Assembly: GCA_019649035.1 (NCBI GenBank)
Contig: BMAT01011459.1
Location: 3,372 to 35,276, forward strand
Length of the DNA: 31,905 bases
From: Elysia marginata
Lineage: Eukaryota; Mollusca; Gastropoda; Plakobranchidae
Direction of reading: 5' to 3'
The notes under the pieces were generated by a model that saw nothing but the letters and a program-made list of their open reading frames with translations, ran no database searches and was not told the origin of the DNA. Below are positions 28,695 to 31,905 of this stretch, piece by piece. Every line of letters starts with the position of its first letter. The stretch's first letter is position 1. A program made the position numbers and the translations under genes.

Positions 28695-30573
28695 TACTAC
28701 ATGTCTAAGGTGGTTTGACCAAAAGGCAGCATATTAATTAATGCGATACCGTACTAATTTGAGAGTGTATTAATGCCTTTTGTCAGTCGGGGCTAGATGT
28801 AGTGAGAAAGAGTTAGTTGGTCAGTGTTTGTGCACATTCATATGTAGGCCTATTCATCAGGCTTGAAATTTTGTTAGCTTTCATTTTGAACAGACATAAT
28901 GCTAAAACAAAAACATTGCTTATTGCTCAGAAGAAGAACAATTTATTTCAATTTTTTATTGTCATTCAAATCTGAAAGTTATAATATAACATACTTGCAG
29001 AAAAAAAGCAACTCAGAACTATCAAAATGCTTAAGCAGAATTTTTATTTGGAGAATATTTTATGTTGGTTTTTTTTAGTTGTTATTGGGTTTTTTCTTGT
29101 TACAGATTTATGACCATCTTCTCCTCCCTCTCCTCTAAATTAAAAAAATTCCAACTTTTGTCACTTTCATTTGAATCCTAAAATCCATTGAATGTGATAT
29201 TTAGTCCCCCAAACAGGCTGTTTAGTTATTTCATTAGGCTAGTGATCTGTTTGAGAACTATTCCACTATCTGCAAAAAAAAATTCTTTTTTATTTTTACG
29301 ACAGCTGTGAGCAAAATTTAAATCTTCCAGTTTGAAAGTGGGGGAAAGGAGCCAGCCCATTCAAAGTTAAACAGTAGAAGTGTTATGGATTTATCAATTT
29401 TTAACACAGAATCATTTATCTATAATAATTAATCAAAGATTTGAAAGAGCAGTTTTCCACAAATTTTTATATTTAACCATGACAACTCTTAACTTATTAG
29501 TTGTATGATACGAATCAAGGTGCAAATCAAAACAGGTTATGACAATTTTTAGAATGCTGTGAATAAAAGTTTTAGTAAAGGTAAGACATGATAATTAATA
29601 ATTATAGGCCTTTGTAAAAATATAGTCACAGCTGAGGCACTTAGTTTGCGAAATTCTGTGTCTGTTTTTACTCAAAACACTTGCAAGAAACATGAGATGG
29701 AATTCTAGTTAAAAAAAAGAGATACATCTTACATAGGTACTTCGACTATGAAAGTATAACTTTAATGTTTCGGAATTAAAAGACTTACTCAATATATCTA
29801 AGAGATTTGTTTTAAGCAATCAAGTATCTCATGCGATCTATCTTTTTATTGCCAATATTTATTTGATGTTCTTAGCCAGATAAACGTAACATTTTACATA
29901 ATTAGCCTACATGTTTTTGCGTAATTAGAAACCAGATACCTTTAGAAAAATCCAAAGCCTACTCAGTTCTACCTAATACTTATATCTAGAATCGATTGCT
30001 GTAAGAGATAAGGGTTTACAACTAGATTTTACGTCGGCCCAAGTTCGGGTCTTGAATGTCTTGGCCACATATGAAATGTAATAATAATCATTTCTCATAC
30101 TAGCCAGCATGGTTCAGAGGATCATCGTCTTTATAATTGAATGTTAGAGAGATAAGTAGCATCGTACACAAAATGATCCTGAAATAATGAGAGCATAAAA
30201 AGGCTCTTGCACGTTTTGTCTAAGACAACTAGTGCAAACGGAATATTTCGAGCCTGTTAAAACATAAGTGGGATTTCAGTGAGGTATTGGGCGCAAAGCC
30301 GGCCATCATTGAAATTATTAACACAAAGCGGTAATGAGGTCAGCGAAAGAGCTATGGAATCATGTACATTGTGTATAAATTATTTGCCGCTTTCCTCTGA
30401 AATCGGATGTGACAAGAGGAATAATATTTTGTAAACAACATCACAATCTGGCTCATTGAGGTAGCTGATAGTTAGCACAAGCACCAACCGTGTACTGGCC
30501 AGAAAGAGTAAGGCAGGTCCCCCCCGTAATGTTTCATCATAATTGGTAATAGTAACCGATCAGTTTCTCATGT
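28695..30573. other. Intergenic DNA between the convergent genes
   Basis: AT-rich DNA between the + strand NDRG gene and the - strand gene. The 3' UTR of the minus gene must lie in the right part; a minus-strand AATAAA is present near 29845. No further gene is visible. Confidence 0.5.
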
Positions 30574-30782
30574 TTAATGCATATCGGTGCAGGTAGTGCC
30601 GACGTCTCCTGGGTGCGTCGCCTTCTCAATGCTTTGATAATTGTTCTGGCGACCAGGTTTGCTGTATTTGTGGGCGTCAATATTTTCCACTAATTTCGTG
30701 TAGAATTTGTCGTAGTCAGCGCTGTCGGGGGTGTATTTCCGGGTTTCATCGAACCAGTTCAGGATCTGCTCAGTCTCGATAG
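30574..30782 (-). CDS. Exon 2 (last) of the unrecognised minus-strand gene
   Basis: The acceptor CTACATTTCTCAG at the end of a pyrimidine-rich tract precedes 209 nt that encode 68 residues (starting IETEQILNWF) and stop at TAA. The codon choice is clearly coding-like against the AT-rich flanks. An ATTAAA overlaps the stop codon on this strand, but it is too close to be an obvious poly(A) signal. Confidence 0.75.
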
Positions 30783-31524
30783 CTGAGAAATGTAGAAACA
30801 AAAACGAAACAAAGAAATAAAGAGTTAATGAAGACAAATATAGAGACGGCGAAGCCAAAGGCTGTGATGGCTGTTACTTAGTCAGTGAACGATACATTCA
30901 ACTCGTTTGGATAATAGCGCAACTTAAGATTTGCTTGCAATCTCGAAAAACAAGCTCGTTCGTTGTTTTTATGTACCTGTATTGCGCCGTGTCCCTTCAA
31001 CATCAATATATACATGTACTATTATTACTAAGTTTACAGAACTTAACATTTTGCCCTGGTTTTAGAGACAGTCTTTGTGCTGTAACCTAAGTAAAAGTAA
31101 GATCTTATTCGTTTGAGGTTAGCTGTAAAATTAGAAGGAACATTTTCAAAATGGTGCGGCATAGGGCTTCATAGACAGGTAGAGTTATTTTATGTTCCTG
31201 ATAATTTGGGCAAGCTATATTAACAGAACCCCCACCCTTCATCTCTTCCATGATAGAAAGAATCCATATCAATCGGTATTCATCAGTGAAATTTCACAAA
31301 CATTCTTACGTGCCAAACCTACTCTTTTGGGTCGGGAGACTGTTTTTTACTTCAGTCTTGGTTCTGCGCAATTCGCCACAAAGCTGGAAGTTCTGGACCT
31401 GGAAGCTGACGCTGGTCAAACTGCGCTTGTCCAGTGCTGTGGGGGCGCGGTCGCTGAGGCCACTCCTGTTCAGTCGAGGCCGCTGCTGACTGTGACTCGT
31501 GCGACAGTTGCGCTGGTGAGGCAT
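30574..31524 (-). CDS. Unrecognised 136-residue protein, two exons
   Basis: Exon 1 runs from ATG at 31524 to 31323 and exon 2 from 30782 to the stop at 30574. The intron is GTAGGT...TTTCTCAG, the phase-1 ends match, and together they give 411 nt. The N-terminal 67 residues are rich in Arg, Ser and Gln (MPHQRNCRTSHSQQRPRLNR), and the C-terminal part is polar and aromatic (ILNWFDETRKYTPDSADYDK). I see no signal peptide, membrane segment or known domain, and only three Cys. Third codon positions in exon 1 are rich in C and G, as in real coding DNA, and the start context GCCATGC is good. Further exons upstream are possible. The open frame upstream of the exon 2 acceptor looks like a signal peptide, but it has no ATG and is the pyrimidine tract of the intron. 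Confidence 0.6.
30783..31322 (-). other. Intron of the unrecognised minus-strand gene
   Basis: A 540-nt AT-rich intron with GT-AG ends on the minus strand and nothing else visible. Confidence 0.55.
31323..31524 (-). CDS. Exon 1 of the unrecognised minus-strand gene
   Basis: From ATG (31524-31522) it reads 67 codons plus one base to AAAAGA|GTAGGT. The stretch is GC-rich and CpG-rich compared with its flanks. The + strand is also open through here, so the coding strand rests on codon bias, splice phase and agreement with exon 2. Confidence 0.55.
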
Positions 31525-31739
31525 GGCCCAGAACTCTGGCCAGCCCTCAGGACCAGAGCATTAATAGGAACAATTTATTGTCTTGGATTTGTAGAAGAGG
31601 TTACTTAGACTTACATTAAAAGTCCTAAGTAGTTCAACATAAATTGGAATGGGCTGGTTCAGCTATAAAGAGTACTTGAATGTGATTTTTTTGGGTTTAT
31701 TTATAAATATAATGGACTAGCAATGAATTTGACCTATAT

Positions 31740-31905
31740 CTCCAAAATGTCACGTGGATCTTGGGGTCAGCGGGGGTTACCATTCAATAATCTCTTCCGG
31801 ATTCCCGCCATTCCATGTTTAATTTTATGTTACGCGAGTGCCCATGGGTCTAGAAAAATAGCAGCATTTTATTGGTTGGTATAAATAGTAATGGCGGATT
31901 TCATT
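31740..31905 (+). promoter_or_regulatory. Candidate promoter region at the window edge
   Basis: The region contains an E-box CACGTG at 31751-31756, a CCGCCATT motif near 31804-31811, ATTGG (inverted CCAAT) at 31871-31875, TATAAATA at 31880-31887 and ATGGCGG at 31891-31897. With the TATA box read on the + strand, transcription would start about 25-30 nt later, outside the window. The same region could serve the - strand gene at 31524. The motifs are short, so this remains inference. Confidence 0.35.

Noticed and set aside
30783..30858. Signal peptide in front of the minus-strand exon 2 (ASPSLYLSSLTLYFFVSFLF)
   Set aside because: The frame begins with TTG and an in-frame TAA lies upstream without an ATG. 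The hydrophobic run is the translation of the pyrimidine tract before the TTTCTCAG acceptor.

Overview
The window looks like a stretch of an invertebrate nuclear genome, most likely a mollusc or other lophotrochozoan. The evidence is AT-rich DNA, multi-exon genes with GT-AG introns, tRNA-derived SINEs, an intact mariner transposon, small TA-flanked DNA transposons, (AAT)n-associated dispersed repeats and long microsatellites. There are no operons, prokaryotic genes or CRISPR arrays. The mollusc assignment is inference from overall character, not from a species-specific marker.

The main gene is on the + strand. Thirteen coding exons between 4774 and 23230 join in a single open frame and encode a 364-residue NDRG-family (N-myc downstream-regulated) protein with an alpha/beta-hydrolase fold. 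All exon junctions agree in phase. The nucleophile elbow has Gly in place of Ser, as in known NDRG pseudo-hydrolases. One exon is a 39-nt, frame-neutral microexon (8911-8949) that is easily missed; without it the protein would be 351 residues. The 5' UTR begins upstream of 4773 and its first exon is not settled; a CpG-rich stretch near 2.2 kb with a GTAAGT donor is one candidate. After the stop codon there are about 5 kb of AT-rich non-coding DNA with two plausible poly(A) signals, near 25.49 and 28.35 kb.

Inside or beside this gene sit several mobile sequences: a tRNA-SINE with 13-bp target duplications upstream (3460-3717); a full-length mariner with an uninterrupted 373-residue transposase in antisense in intron 1 (5497-6879); a dispersed (AAT)n/GCGC repeat in intron 4 (near 9.56 kb) with a relative in the last intron (near 19.55 kb); a roughly 550-bp CTA-rich array broken by 15 N in intron 4; and a second, minus-oriented SINE just after exon 5 (about 12600-12911). 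Downstream of the gene there is a 160-bp TA-flanked inverted-repeat element resembling pogo/Tigger MITEs (28533-28692).

At the right end a second gene runs on the - strand. Two exons (31524-31323 and 30782-30574) join through a GT-AG intron in matching phase to give a 136-residue protein that I do not recognise. Beyond it, 31740-31905 holds an E-box, an inverted CCAAT-type motif, a TATAAATA box and two YY1-like motifs, suggesting a promoter region shared with, or belonging to, a + strand gene that starts outside the window.

I found no clear new biological system. The points most worth following are the NDRG microexon, the young-looking mariner with an unusually long linker, and the unrecognised 136-residue protein.
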